A stretch of 64,000 bases of DNA, from contig NZ_JACNYL010000002.1 of NCBI RefSeq assembly GCF_014692525.1, positions 868,001 to 932,000 of the forward strand. The letters are read 5' to 3'. The notes beneath the pieces were generated by a model. The model made no database searches, was not told the DNA's origin, and saw only the letters and a list, made by a program, of their open reading frames with translations. The DNA comes from Sphingobacterium chuzhouense (lineage in GTDB: Bacteria > Bacteroidota > Bacteroidia > Sphingobacteriales > Sphingobacteriaceae). This document shows, piece after piece, positions 1 to 7,951 of the stretch. The translations under genes and the position numbers were made by a program. Numbering within the stretch: position 1 is the first letter of the stretch; every line of letters starts with the position of its first letter.

Positions 1-187
1 AGAGGTCCATGATATTGCAGGTGACGACGGATATCTCATTAAGGTACGCACTAATGATGCATCCGGATTAGTAGATCTGATGCGCAATTCACTAGGAAAA
101 ATAGAAGAAATTATTTCCACACGTACCACTATCGTTTTAGAGACAGTAAAAGAAGAACAAAAACTCGTTATTCCAACAGAAGATTAA
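1..187 (+). CDS. Lrp/AsnC family transcriptional regulator, C-terminal part (5' end outside window)
   Basis: The frame is open from base 2 to the TAA at 185-187 and encodes 61 residues. The pattern is that of the RAM/AsnC ligand-binding domain at the C-terminus of Lrp-family regulators: a GDDGYLIKVR strand, a short helix beginning DASGLVDLM, then the STRTTIVLETVKEE strand that ends this fold. The DNA-binding half lies upstream of the window, so the ligand and targets cannot be judged. The next gene starts 7 bp after the stop, so the regulator and the EamA exporter may be co-transcribed. Lrp-type regulators often sit beside amino-acid exporters, which would fit. Confidence 0.75.
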   Translation, partial: EVHDIAGDDGYLIKVRTNDASGLVDLMRNSLGKIEEIISTRTTIVLETVKEEQKLVIPTED

Positions 188-194
188 TACGAAT

Positions 195-1304
195 ATGACA
201 AAAGGAAATCAAAATATGCCAGCCACAAGCAGTATTATCTTTGCATACCTTGTAGTATACATCGTGTGGGGTTCTACCTTTTTCTTTATAGAAAAGGCAT
301 TGCATAGTTTTAGCCCCTTCGTCCTGGGTTCTATCCGGTTTATCTTAGCAGGCTCCCTCTTGATGGGATATTGTTATGCTAAAGGATATAAGCTTTTCGC
401 GAAGACGGCTGTTAAGGATGCGCTCTTTGTAGGATTTTTATTGCTCTTTGTCGATATGGCTGCCGTTATCTGGTCAGAACAGTATATATCGAGTGGTATC
501 GTCAGCATTATCGCGGCAGCGACAGCGATATGGTTTGTTGTTCTTGACAAGCCAAAATGGAAAGAGAATTTTTCCAGTTTACCTACGGTTTTAGGATTGA
601 TTTTTGGCTTTTTGGGTGTTTTTATGTTGTTTGCCGAACAGCTTTTTGCACAGGATGCTTCGGGAGATAAAAACATGAAGATAACAGCCATGTTCGTCCT
701 TGTCTGCGGGACAATTGCCTGGACAATAGGATCTTTGGCATCCAAATATAGTAGGGAAAAAAGAACCCGGCAGATGCAGGAGCGTGGAGAAGAAGATATA
801 CACGTCATGGTAAAAACTGCTTGGCAGATGGTTTGCGCAGGTATCGCCTTTACTGTGGTTGCTACTGTAAATGGCGAATACGCCCGCTTTCAGATACGTG
901 ATGTATTGCCTGAAGACTGGGGAGCTATTATATATCTCGCAACCATGGGTTCTATTTTAGCATTCGGCAGCTATATATGGTTGCTCCAGTATCGTCCGAC
1001 TACCGAGGTTAGCACACACGCGTATATAAACCCCATTGTAGCTTTGCTATTAGCACACTATTTCACCAACCATCGTGTGACTTCCTTGCAGATTATAGGC
1101 TTAGTTGTCGTATTGGGTAGTGTCTTGTTAATGAATTGGAATCTTTACAAAAACAATAAAAAAGTCAAGGTTTATAAACGTGCTAAACGGATAAAAAAGC
1201 TACGCGAATTGGCACCACAAAGCAGCATCCCACGGATTATGGCATTATCCAATTTCAATCAAAGACACGAAAAGAAAAAAGAGGTTACGAACAGGGAAGA
1301 CTAA
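195..1304 (+). CDS. EamA/DMT-family transporter (RhaT-like)
   Basis: A 369-residue polytopic inner-membrane protein with about ten hydrophobic segments arranged as two EamA repeats (roughly residues 15-145 and 165-320). The first segment carries YIVWGSTFFFIEKAL, typical of the WGS(T/N)F motif at the start of EamA proteins. The second repeat ends in GLVVVLGSVLLMNW, followed by a lysine- and arginine-rich cytoplasmic tail of about 45 residues. Members export or import small metabolites such as amino acids. The substrate cannot be told from sequence. An ATG seven codons later (216) is an alternative start. It directly follows the Lrp/AsnC gene. Confidence 0.85.
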   Translation: MTKGNQNMPATSSIIFAYLVVYIVWGSTFFFIEKALHSFSPFVLGSIRFILAGSLLMGYCYAKGYKLFAKTAVKDALFVGFLLLFVDMAAVIWSEQYISSGIVSIIAAATAIWFVVLDKPKWKENFSSLPTVLGLIFGFLGVFMLFAEQLFAQDASGDKNMKITAMFVLVCGTIAWTIGSLASKYSREKRTRQMQERGEEDIHVMVKTAWQMVCAGIAFTVVATVNGEYARFQIRDVLPEDWGAIIYLATMGSILAFGSYIWLLQYRPTTEVSTHAYINPIVALLLAHYFTNHRVTSLQIIGLVVVLGSVLLMNWNLYKNNKKVKVYKRAKRIKKLRELAPQSSIPRIMALSNFNQRHEKKKEVTNRED

Positions 1305-1463
1305 TAAAAAATATTTTTTTAAGGTGTAGCATTTTCTTAGCGTATTTCGTATTAATTCCAAAACATATCGAGCAAATGAAACTTGCATAAGCTACTATCT
1401 AAGGAAGAGACTGGCAAAAGGTTGTATGAAAGTTCATTAGGATATGGAAAACAATTTAATACA

Positions 1464-2225
1464 ATGAAAAAGTTATCACTACAATTTTGTTTCTTATTAC
1501 TTATCAGTGCCTTCACTTTTAGCAGTTGTTTGAAAGATAATGATGATGGTCCATGGAATAATCCGCCGGCGGGTGTTATGTATTTCGTAAACGCCTATCC
1601 TGATGCGACGTCGGGTCTATTGTACAGTTTAGACGGCAATGTCATTAGTAACCCTTTAAACGGTAAGCTCATGGTACTGCCATATCAAGAGTTTTCTGGC
1701 GCACAACTATTGCATCCGGGCAACCGTAAATTAACGATAACAAACCATAACGTTGACCAAAGCGTCTTAATAGACACGACATTGACCATTAAAGTTGACA
1801 GTGGATATACCTCTTTTGTATACGGCACGAACGCGCAGCCTAAATTTGCGATGACGCAGGATAAGGTCGTGGAAAATTTAACTGAAAATGAATCCGGTAT
1901 ACGTTTCTTGAACCTGGCACACGGTGTAGACGCTGTAAATTTACTTATCGAAGGCGAAGATGAACCATTGTACAGTAATCGACCTATCGAAACAGGTGCT
2001 TCAGTGGTAGCACACCAAGCCTTCCAAGCACAAACAAGCGGTACTTATACGCTTAAAGTCACTGATGCAAGTGGCAACGTACTGGCAACAAGAGAAGGAA
2101 GGGAATTAAAAAGAAGCGAGTTAATAAACGGCCAACGGTACCACTCATATTACACCATCATATTGACAGGTAAAGCCAACGATGAGGATACCCCATTATA
2201 CATTGGTGTCGTCGAACATCATTAA
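1464..2225 (+). CDS. DUF4397 domain lipoprotein
   Basis: The frame is open upstream to 1383, but the ATG at 1464 begins a clear lipoprotein signal: a KK start, a hydrophobic stretch and a lipobox FSSC with Cys22. The mature part begins with an acidic linker (KDNDDG) and then VMYFVNAYPDATSGL, the pattern of DUF4397 (beta-rich, immunoglobulin-like repeats found in Bacteroidota surface lipoproteins). A second repeat begins around ESGIRFLNLAHGVDAVNLLIEG. The function is unknown. It is probably anchored in the outer membrane or facing the periplasm. A hairpin terminator follows the stop. Confidence 0.8.
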   Translation: MKKLSLQFCFLLLISAFTFSSCLKDNDDGPWNNPPAGVMYFVNAYPDATSGLLYSLDGNVISNPLNGKLMVLPYQEFSGAQLLHPGNRKLTITNHNVDQSVLIDTTLTIKVDSGYTSFVYGTNAQPKFAMTQDKVVENLTENESGIRFLNLAHGVDAVNLLIEGEDEPLYSNRPIETGASVVAHQAFQAQTSGTYTLKVTDASGNVLATREGRELKRSELINGQRYHSYYTIILTGKANDEDTPLYIGVVEHH

Positions 2226-2240
2226 TTATATGTTGATATT

Positions 2241-2272
2241 CAGTAGAGATACAAGATTGTGTGTCTCTACTG
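2241..2272. terminator. Bidirectional hairpin terminator
   Basis: Arms 2241-2253 and 2260-2272 pair over 13 bp with one G-T wobble around a 6-nt loop. The hairpin lies between the convergent DUF4397 gene and the oxidase-like gene and overlaps the last codons of the latter. A perfect poly-U tract is lacking on either side. Confidence 0.55.
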
Positions 2273-3511
2273 GAATTTCCGTTGTTTCCACAAAATACCA
2301 CAAATACTAACCACCATAATCCCCGCAGCGAGCACCAGAAAATGATTGGTTAACGGAATATACGTTTTCAATAATCCGCCAATCCCTTGTACCATCAAAA
2401 TAAGTTCATTGAGTACAACACCAATTGCCAATCCCATCATCCATCGATGCGCCATCTGGCTTAGACGTAAGATCTGCATCTGAAAAGCAAATCCTAAAAT
2501 AAAAAGCGAAATGATAACCAAAAGCACCAAATGGAGATAAGCAATCACAATAGGCCGATAGCCATATACCAGTTGACTCAACGATGGTATCACTGAGGCA
2601 GCTTGCAATAATATTTTAAGAAAAACAGCTGTCACCACTCCTGTCCAAATGATTTTAGTTGTTGGATTTATCATCTGCAAGATTTTCCTTCCTTTAAGAG
2701 ACAGCAAAACATGGCGTACAAACCAAATCCATACGCTTACTTGCAGCAAGACGGTGACTAAGACAATTATATATAGCCAATCCGGAAACGCCTTCCACCA
2801 CAAAACGGAAAGGAAATAGGCCGGAATAACACAAGAAAAGAACAGCCAAAAAAGCTTTTTACTACAAGCGACTACCCCACTACTGTCATAAAGCCAATAA
2901 AGAAATAAACCCACACAGCCGAACAGAAACCATCCGTTGTATTGAAAATGGAGGTAAAAATATACCGATGCTAATTGCTTTAGGGGGTCTAACTGTTGTG
3001 TAACCATCAATCTTACCAGTGAGAATGTACCTAGAGACGATAGCACAGAAAAGAACAATGAAGCTTTAAACCAATATTTCACCACCAACGGGACAGTAGA
3101 TTGCCCTATATCACGCCAACCGAATCCCGCGAAAATAAAAGATATCAGCAAGGTTAACGTAGAAAAGATGATCGCATATAACCCATACCCCTGCACTGCA
3201 AAACAAATAAGCATACCATAAGATGCAAATAGGTTAGCAGTAATGATATATTGATAGCGCAAAGGCAAAGGATTGTTTGCACGCAAACGAAATATAGCCA
3301 TTATTATCAAGACCATTAAAGCATGGGATACCCATCCGGCGAAAGCAAAGTGTGAATGAGCGTGCATAATGTACTTTTGATTAGCCCATGCTAAAGGAAA
3401 GATCATCTTTATACGCATCAAAAGCCCCGCCCCCGCCACCATCAACAGGTTGAGGACAGCAATGATAAGCCAACGGCGAATAGTACATTTCCTAATAAAA
3501 CCTAGCATCAC
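2267..3511 (-). CDS. Heme-copper-oxidase-subunit-I-like integral membrane protein of the nos region
   Basis: A 414-residue protein that is almost entirely hydrophobic helices (about 11-12 segments). Near the N-terminus HAHSHFAFAGW (His50, His52, His54) resembles the H-x-H helix found in heme-copper oxidase subunit I-like and NnrS-like proteins. A later YLHFQYNGWF also has a candidate ligand His. Full catalytic sets of oxidase or NO reductase ligands could not be confirmed. Its start overlaps the stop of the upstream Crp/Fnr gene by 4 bp (ATGA at 3508-3511), so the two are translated from one message. Their position next to nosZ suggests a role in nitrogen-oxide metabolism. Function is inferred from context only. 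Confidence 0.6.
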   Translation of the reverse strand: MMLGFIRKCTIRRWLIIAVLNLLMVAGAGLLMRIKMIFPLAWANQKYIMHAHSHFAFAGWVSHALMVLIIMAIFRLRANNPLPLRYQYIITANLFASYGMLICFAVQGYGLYAIIFSTLTLLISFIFAGFGWRDIGQSTVPLVVKYWFKASLFFSVLSSLGTFSLVRLMVTQQLDPLKQLASVYFYLHFQYNGWFLFGCVGLFLYWLYDSSGVVACSKKLFWLFFSCVIPAYFLSVLWWKAFPDWLYIIVLVTVLLQVSVWIWFVRHVLLSLKGRKILQMINPTTKIIWTGVVTAVFLKILLQAASVIPSLSQLVYGYRPIVIAYLHLVLLVIISLFILGFAFQMQILRLSQMAHRWMMGLAIGVVLNELILMVQGIGGLLKTYIPLTNHFLVLAAGIMVVSICGILWKQRKFQ

Positions 3512-4194
3512 GAAATCCCCCCCATGCCATCTGCAGGAATAAAAACTTTTCCCTTTACAATACTCAAACGTTCATTTCGCTCCATATTTTTTATTGCCCG
3601 TATGATGGTCTCCACCCGTAAACCAGTCATGTTCGCTAGTTGCTGTCGCGTCAACATTAAGCGATTGCATTCTTGGCAAATCAATTTCTTCTCCTGATTA
3701 AGATATTGAATTAATAACGTAATAATATCTTCGGGACAATTTCGACTAATGATATCTGTCAACATAAACTTAAAACGTAAGTCGCTCGCCATTGATCTGG
3801 AAAAATCAAAATGAATGGCTGGATGATCCTCCAATAACTGTTTAAACGTATCAACTCGCAGCCGCAATAAGGTACAGGCTGTATCGGATATGGCATTCGC
3901 TGCGTATACCCCATCATCAAAAAGGGGGAGTTCACCAAAAACATCACCGGGCTCAACAACCTTATGAAGTACTTCACGCCCGTCGTCCATAAGGTTACAC
4001 CATCTTACACGGCCCGATACCAGTTGATAATAATAAGTCGCAATTCCGCCCTCGTTAAAGATAATCTCTCCGGGTTCTGTTTTCCGGTAGGCTGCTCCTT
4101 TTTGCAAAAGTAAATCGACAGGAATCATAACATTCGACTTTATAGATAATCCTCTTACAAAGGAAGGGCTTGTCAACGATAAATCAATTGACAT
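3508..4194 (-). CDS. Crp/Fnr-family transcriptional regulator
   Basis: A 228-residue regulator. A cyclic-nucleotide-binding-like barrel spans about residues 25-140 (EPGEIIFNEGG, EPGDVFGELPLFDDG) and a helix-turn-helix winged domain spans about 165-222 (LTRQQLANMTGLRVETIIRAI, a standard Crp/Fnr recognition helix). There is no FNR-type N-terminal cysteine cluster. A CQEC pair just before the DNA-binding domain is the only obvious Cys motif and could bind a metal or sense redox state; this is speculation. The ATG at 4128 (Met23) is an alternative start. The gene diverges from the cytochrome c-nosZ operon, whose promoter region holds palindromes that it probably binds. Confidence 0.85.
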   Translation of the reverse strand: MSIDLSLTSPSFVRGLSIKSNVMIPVDLLLQKGAAYRKTEPGEIIFNEGGIATYYYQLVSGRVRWCNLMDDGREVLHKVVEPGDVFGELPLFDDGVYAANAISDTACTLLRLRVDTFKQLLEDHPAIHFDFSRSMASDLRFKFMLTDIISRNCPEDIITLLIQYLNQEKKLICQECNRLMLTRQQLANMTGLRVETIIRAIKNMERNERLSIVKGKVFIPADGMGGIS

Positions 4195-4200
4195 AGGTCA
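4189..4200. promoter_or_regulatory. Possible operator TGAC-N4-GTCA at the Crp/Fnr gene start
   Basis: The sequence TGACATAGGTCA has dyad symmetry in its outer four bases on each side. It overlaps the start codon if translation begins at 4194, and lies about 60 bp upstream if it begins at 4128. It shares the GTCA/TGAC core with the palindrome at 4281-4295, so autoregulation by the Crp/Fnr protein is a reasonable guess. Confidence 0.3.
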
Positions 4201-4280
4201 CACGAATAAGTGACAAGAATCAAATAGACATATAACAATCTAAAATACAAATACTTACAACAAAAAACAATTACTATATA

Positions 4281-4310
4281 AGTCATTTTATGACTGAACG
4301 CATAAAATGA
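4281..4310 (+). promoter_or_regulatory. Palindromic operator upstream of the cytochrome c-nosZ operon
   Basis: Two overlapping perfect inverted repeats are visible. AGTCAT-TTT-ATGACT spans 4281-4295. The 10-base arm TCATTTTATG at 4283-4292 is repeated inverted at 4301-4310, with a dyad centre near 4296.5. The centre lies about 41 bp upstream of the start site predicted from the minus-7 element at 4326-4333, a classical activator position. The likely binder is the divergently encoded Crp/Fnr protein; that is inference. Confidence 0.5.
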
Positions 4311-4325
4311 ACCTGACCCCGAAAG

Positions 4326-4333
4326 TAAATTTG
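4326..4333 (+). promoter_or_regulatory. Bacteroidota minus-7 element for the nos operon
   Basis: TAAATTTG matches the TAnnTTTG consensus. No TTTG minus-33 element is found at the usual distance, which fits a promoter needing an activator bound at the palindromes just upstream. It predicts a leader of about 45 nt before the cytochrome c ATG. Confidence 0.5.
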
Positions 4334-4383
4334 TAAAACAAATATTACAGAGAGAATCAGATAAAAACATAATTGAAAAGACC

Positions 4384-4860
4384 ATGAAAAAAATCATCAC
4401 CCTCGGTATTATCGGCATCTTTTTATATGCCTGTTCTTCCAACAGTAACAACGAACAGCAAACGAAACGCTCATTTCCAGAAGAAAAAGCCAAGACATCC
4501 GACGCAAGCCAATACGATCCCAAACGTGGTGAAGGTAAATTTGATGCCGTAGAAGTGGGCGACAAGCTGGATGTGGCTATGGCCAAAGAAGGTAAAACTA
4601 TTGCTGACGTCAAATGCGCTAGCTGCCATAAATATACAGAGGAACGTCTGGTAGGGCCAGGATGGGCTGGCGTCTCCGAAAAACATAAACCAGAATGGAT
4701 CATGAATTTCATTACGAATCCCGATCCGATGATTGATAAAGACCCCGAATTACAGGCGCAGTTAGAATTGTGTTTAGTGCGTATGCCTAACCAGAACTTA
4801 AGCGAGTCAGAAGCTCGGAGTATCTTAGAGTTTATGCGTCAGAACGACGGCGTTAAATAA
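4384..4860 (+). CDS. Monoheme c-type cytochrome lipoprotein of the nos operon
   Basis: A 158-residue lipoprotein with lipobox LYAC (Cys17). It has one heme-attachment site CASCH (Cys78, Cys81, His82) and a probable axial methionine Met134 in LVRMPNQ, which is the class I cytochrome c pattern. It is the first gene of the nos operon, 43 bp before nosZ. In clade II systems small periplasmic cytochromes are thought to pass electrons from the quinol pool to NosZ, and that is the probable role here. The residues between the lipobox and the heme domain are charged and probably form a flexible tether. Confidence 0.85.
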   Translation: MKKIITLGIIGIFLYACSSNSNNEQQTKRSFPEEKAKTSDASQYDPKRGEGKFDAVEVGDKLDVAMAKEGKTIADVKCASCHKYTEERLVGPGWAGVSEKHKPEWIMNFITNPDPMIDKDPELQAQLELCLVRMPNQNLSESEARSILEFMRQNDGVK

Positions 4861-4903
4861 CAAAAAAATAATAATTAATTGTTAGCATAAAATACATAAA
4901 ACT

Positions 4904-6883
4904 ATGAAACTAAAACAGTATCTAGTATTAAGCCTTGCTGCGGCGACCATGGCGACGTCCTTTCAGGCGTGTCGTCCAAAAGGAGCGGGCAACGCCGTAA
5001 CAGGCGATGCAGCACAGAGAACGTACATCCCTCCCGGGCAGTACGATGAGTTTTACAATTTCGTATCCGGTGGATTCAGTGGGCAGATGAGTGTATACGG
5101 ATTGCCTAGCGGCCGTTTATTCCGTGTCATTCCCGTATTCTCTGTAGATCCTGAAAAAGGTTGGGGCTTTAGCGAAGAAACCAAACCGATGTTGCAAACG
5201 TCACACGGATTTGTCCCATGGGATGACTTACACCATATCGAGTCTTCTTTCACAGACGGAATGCCCGACGGTAAATGGATGTTTGCGAATTCCAACAATA
5301 CCCCACGTTTGGCAAGAATCAACCTACAGACTTTCCGCACGGACGAAATCATCGAGATTCCGAATACGGGTGGTAATCACTGTTCGCCCTTTACAACAGA
5401 GAACTCCGAATACGTCATTGCCGCGACACGTTTCAGTGTTCCACCGGATGGTGAGGGAGACGTAGCTATCGATTCTTATAAAGAGAACTTTAAAGGACAT
5501 ATCAGCTTTGTGAGCGTAGACAAGGAAAGTGGCGAATTTGACATCGCCTTTCAGTTGAAAACTCCAGGATTAAATTTCGATTTATCCAGTGCTGGTAAAG
5601 GTGTATCCAATGGCTGGCTCTTCATCAGTTGCTACAACTCAGAGCAAGCTCACACCTTATTGGAGGTTAACGCGTCGAAAAACGATAAAGACTTCATTAT
5701 GGCGATCAACTGGAAGAAAGCCGAAGAATATTTCAAAGCAGGAAGAGGCAAAAAACAAACCAACGTACGCTATGCGCACAACAAATGGGATGAGCATACA
5801 CATTCTGCAACACACGAGATCAAAACAGAAGTTACGGTACTGGACATCACAGAATTTGAAGACTTGGCCTATTTAATCCCTTGTCCGAAATCGCCTCACG
5901 GCGCCGACGTGAGCCCAACGGGAGAATACATCGTAGGTAGTGGTAAACTTGCAGCGTTAATCCCCGTATTCAGTTTTGAAAAACTTCAAAACGCGATTAG
6001 CAATAGTGATTTTGAAAGCGAGCGCTACGATGGTATTCCGGTCGTAAAATACGAATCAGCCCTACACGGCGAAGTTGAAAAACCAGGATTGGGTCCGTTA
6101 CACACCGAGTTTGACGAGAAAGGAAATGCTTATACATCATTCTTCGTTTCTTCCGAAGTTGTAAAATGGAATATCGAAACGTTAGAGGTTTTGGACAGAC
6201 AGCCTACTTATTACTCTGTTGGACACTTAATGGTAGCTGGCGGAAACTCGAAAAACCCTTACGGTAAATATTTAGTTGCTTACAATAAAATCACAAAAGA
6301 TCGTTTCTTGCCTACCGGGCCAGAGCTTTGCCATAGTGCACAATTGTTTGACATCAGCGGCGATAAGATGGAGTTGTTGCTCGACTTCCCGACTATCGGC
6401 GAGCCACACTATGCGCAGGCGTTACCTGCCAACTTGTTGATGGATAAGTCGCTTCAAATTTACGACATCAATGCGAACAAACACCCATACAAAACAAATG
6501 GGGAAGCAGAAGCAAAAGTGGTACGCGAGGGTAATATCGTACGCGTTTACATGACAACGATACGCTCCCATATCACGCCAGACGTTATTGAGGGTATCCA
6601 AATGGGAGACGAAGTTTACTTCCATGTCACCAACCTTGAACAGGATTGGGATATGCCACACGGTTTTGCTATTAAAGGTGCAAACAACTCGGAACTTTTG
6701 ATTATGCCAGGTGAAACAACCACGTTAAAATGGGTTCCTGACCGTACGGGTATTTTCCCTTTCTATTGTACAGATTTTTGTTCGGCTTTACACCAAGAAA
6801 TGTCTGGCTACGTCAGGGTTTCACCAAAAGGAAGTAGCACGCCTATTAAATATTATACGGGCGAAAGCAAACCAACAACGTAA
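4904..6883 (+). CDS. nosZ: Nitrous-oxide reductase, clade II (Sec-dependent)
   Basis: A 659-residue enzyme that reduces N2O to N2 in the periplasm. The N-terminal signal is of the Sec type without a twin-arginine motif, and Cys23 in FQAC could be a lipobox, both features of clade II enzymes. The seven-bladed propeller carries CuZ-site histidines, seen in DDLHHIESSF and in ...NHCSPF, HTHSATH and PHGADVSP. The C-terminal cupredoxin domain has the complete CuA motif with Cys622, Cys626, His630 and Met633 (CTDFCSALHQEM) and an upstream His in WDMPHGFA. All key residues look intact, so the enzyme should be active. It lies between the cytochrome c gene and the maturation genes. Confidence 0.95.
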   Translation: MKLKQYLVLSLAAATMATSFQACRPKGAGNAVTGDAAQRTYIPPGQYDEFYNFVSGGFSGQMSVYGLPSGRLFRVIPVFSVDPEKGWGFSEETKPMLQTSHGFVPWDDLHHIESSFTDGMPDGKWMFANSNNTPRLARINLQTFRTDEIIEIPNTGGNHCSPFTTENSEYVIAATRFSVPPDGEGDVAIDSYKENFKGHISFVSVDKESGEFDIAFQLKTPGLNFDLSSAGKGVSNGWLFISCYNSEQAHTLLEVNASKNDKDFIMAINWKKAEEYFKAGRGKKQTNVRYAHNKWDEHTHSATHEIKTEVTVLDITEFEDLAYLIPCPKSPHGADVSPTGEYIVGSGKLAALIPVFSFEKLQNAISNSDFESERYDGIPVVKYESALHGEVEKPGLGPLHTEFDEKGNAYTSFFVSSEVVKWNIETLEVLDRQPTYYSVGHLMVAGGNSKNPYGKYLVAYNKITKDRFLPTGPELCHSAQLFDISGDKMELLLDFPTIGEPHYAQALPANLLMDKSLQIYDINANKHPYKTNGEAEAKVVREGNIVRVYMTTIRSHITPDVIEGIQMGDEVYFHVTNLEQDWDMPHGFAIKGANNSELLIMPGETTTLKWVPDRTGIFPFYCTDFCSALHQEMSGYVRVSPKGSSTPIKYYTGESKPTT

Positions 6884-6902
6884 CCATCTAACTATATACG
6901 AC

Positions 6903-7514
6903 GTGAAAAATTCAACACTTATGACATCTGCGAACCGCATCATACTCATCGTATGCAGCCTAGCCCTAGCTGCGGTTATCTTTCTCCCGATTTGGCGTAT
7001 TGAGCTGGATGCAGCGCAATATCCCGAAGGACTGGAATTAAAGATATACAGCAATAAGCTAGCCGGTAATGTGGAGATTATCAACGGGTTGAATCACTAC
7101 ATCGGCATGAAAACACTTCATGCCGATGATTTCATCGAATTTACTGTCCTACCCTATATCATTGGTTTCTTTGCATTGAGCTTCCTGGCTGTAGCAATAA
7201 GTGGTAAAAGGAAATGGGTATATGTGCTGTTTGCTGCTTTCCTCTTATTCGGGATTGTAGCTATGGTCGATTTTTACAGGTGGCTGTACGATTACGGTCA
7301 TGATCTCGACCCTAATGCACCTATTATCGTTCCCGGTATGGCCTATCAACCTCCGCTTATCGGCTTTAAGCAATTGCTCAACTTTGGCGCATTCTCCATT
7401 CCGGATATCGGCGGCTGGACTTTTATCGCTGTAGGTGTGTTATTGGCATATTGCACTGCACGGGAAATATGGTTATCTAAAAAAAATACTTCAAATGAAA
7501 AACATCAGTTTTAA
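6903..7514 (+). CDS. NosB-type integral membrane protein of the clade II nos cluster (probable)
   Basis: A 203-residue membrane protein with four or five helices: residues about 13-30, 80-98, 102-125, 155-185. A soluble loop of about 50 residues follows helix 1 and contains LEGLEL-like text and HADDFIEF. The predicted start is GTG at 6903; an ATG six codons later (6921) is the alternative. It follows nosZ by 19 bp and overlaps nosL by 20 bp. Clade II nos clusters usually carry a membrane protein called NosB of unknown function directly after nosZ, and position and topology fit that role. I did not verify sequence identity to known NosB proteins. Confidence 0.6.
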   Translation: MKNSTLMTSANRIILIVCSLALAAVIFLPIWRIELDAAQYPEGLELKIYSNKLAGNVEIINGLNHYIGMKTLHADDFIEFTVLPYIIGFFALSFLAVAISGKRKWVYVLFAAFLLFGIVAMVDFYRWLYDYGHDLDPNAPIIVPGMAYQPPLIGFKQLLNFGAFSIPDIGGWTFIAVGVLLAYCTAREIWLSKKNTSNEKHQF

Positions 7515-7947
7515 AATTGCTTTATTCAGTGCTATTATGGTCTTTGTTTTTACATGCCTACATGCCTGCACAAGCAACGCCGGCCCGCAACCTATTCAAT
7601 ACGGAAAAGATCAATGCGTATATTGTAAAATGACCATCAGTGATGCCCGCTTTGGCACCCAATTGGTCACAAAAAAAGGGCGCGCTTATAATTTTGATGA
7701 CGTACAATGTATGATTGCCTACGTCGAAGACGGCGATATAAACCGCGATGATGTAGCAGCTTTCTATCTTCCTGACTTCAAAACCAGCGAGCTTAAACCC
7801 GCTGAAGACATGTTCTATTTGAAAAGCGAAGCGTTAAAAAGCCCCATGCGGGGTGATATCGCAGCATTTGTAAATAAAAGCGATATGGAAGAGACATTAA
7901 AAGAAGTTGGTGGTACACCGCTCACATGGGAAGACCTTTGGGAGTAA
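7495..7947 (+). CDS. nosL: NosL copper chaperone lipoprotein
   Basis: A 150-residue lipoprotein. The ATG at 7495 gives a proper signal with lipobox LHAC (Cys25); the open frame further upstream lies inside the previous gene. The copper-binding motif CVYCKM (Cys41, Cys44, Met46) and the following TISDARFGTQLVTKKGR are characteristic of NosL, which delivers Cu(I) for assembly of the NosZ copper centres with NosDFY. It overlaps the preceding gene by 20 bp and is 4 bp from nosD. Confidence 0.9.
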   Translation: MKNISFKIALFSAIMVFVFTCLHACTSNAGPQPIQYGKDQCVYCKMTISDARFGTQLVTKKGRAYNFDDVQCMIAYVEDGDINRDDVAAFYLPDFKTSELKPAEDMFYLKSEALKSPMRGDIAAFVNKSDMEETLKEVGGTPLTWEDLWE

Positions 7948-7951
7948 AGAT

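Noticed and set aside
1383..1463. N-terminal extension of the DUF4397 protein
   Set aside because: It starts with TTG, has no conserved features and would bury the lipoprotein signal that begins at 1464.
7907..7951. N-terminal extension of NosD into nosL
   Set aside because: The signal peptide begins at 7952; the upstream codons are the nosL end in another frame.
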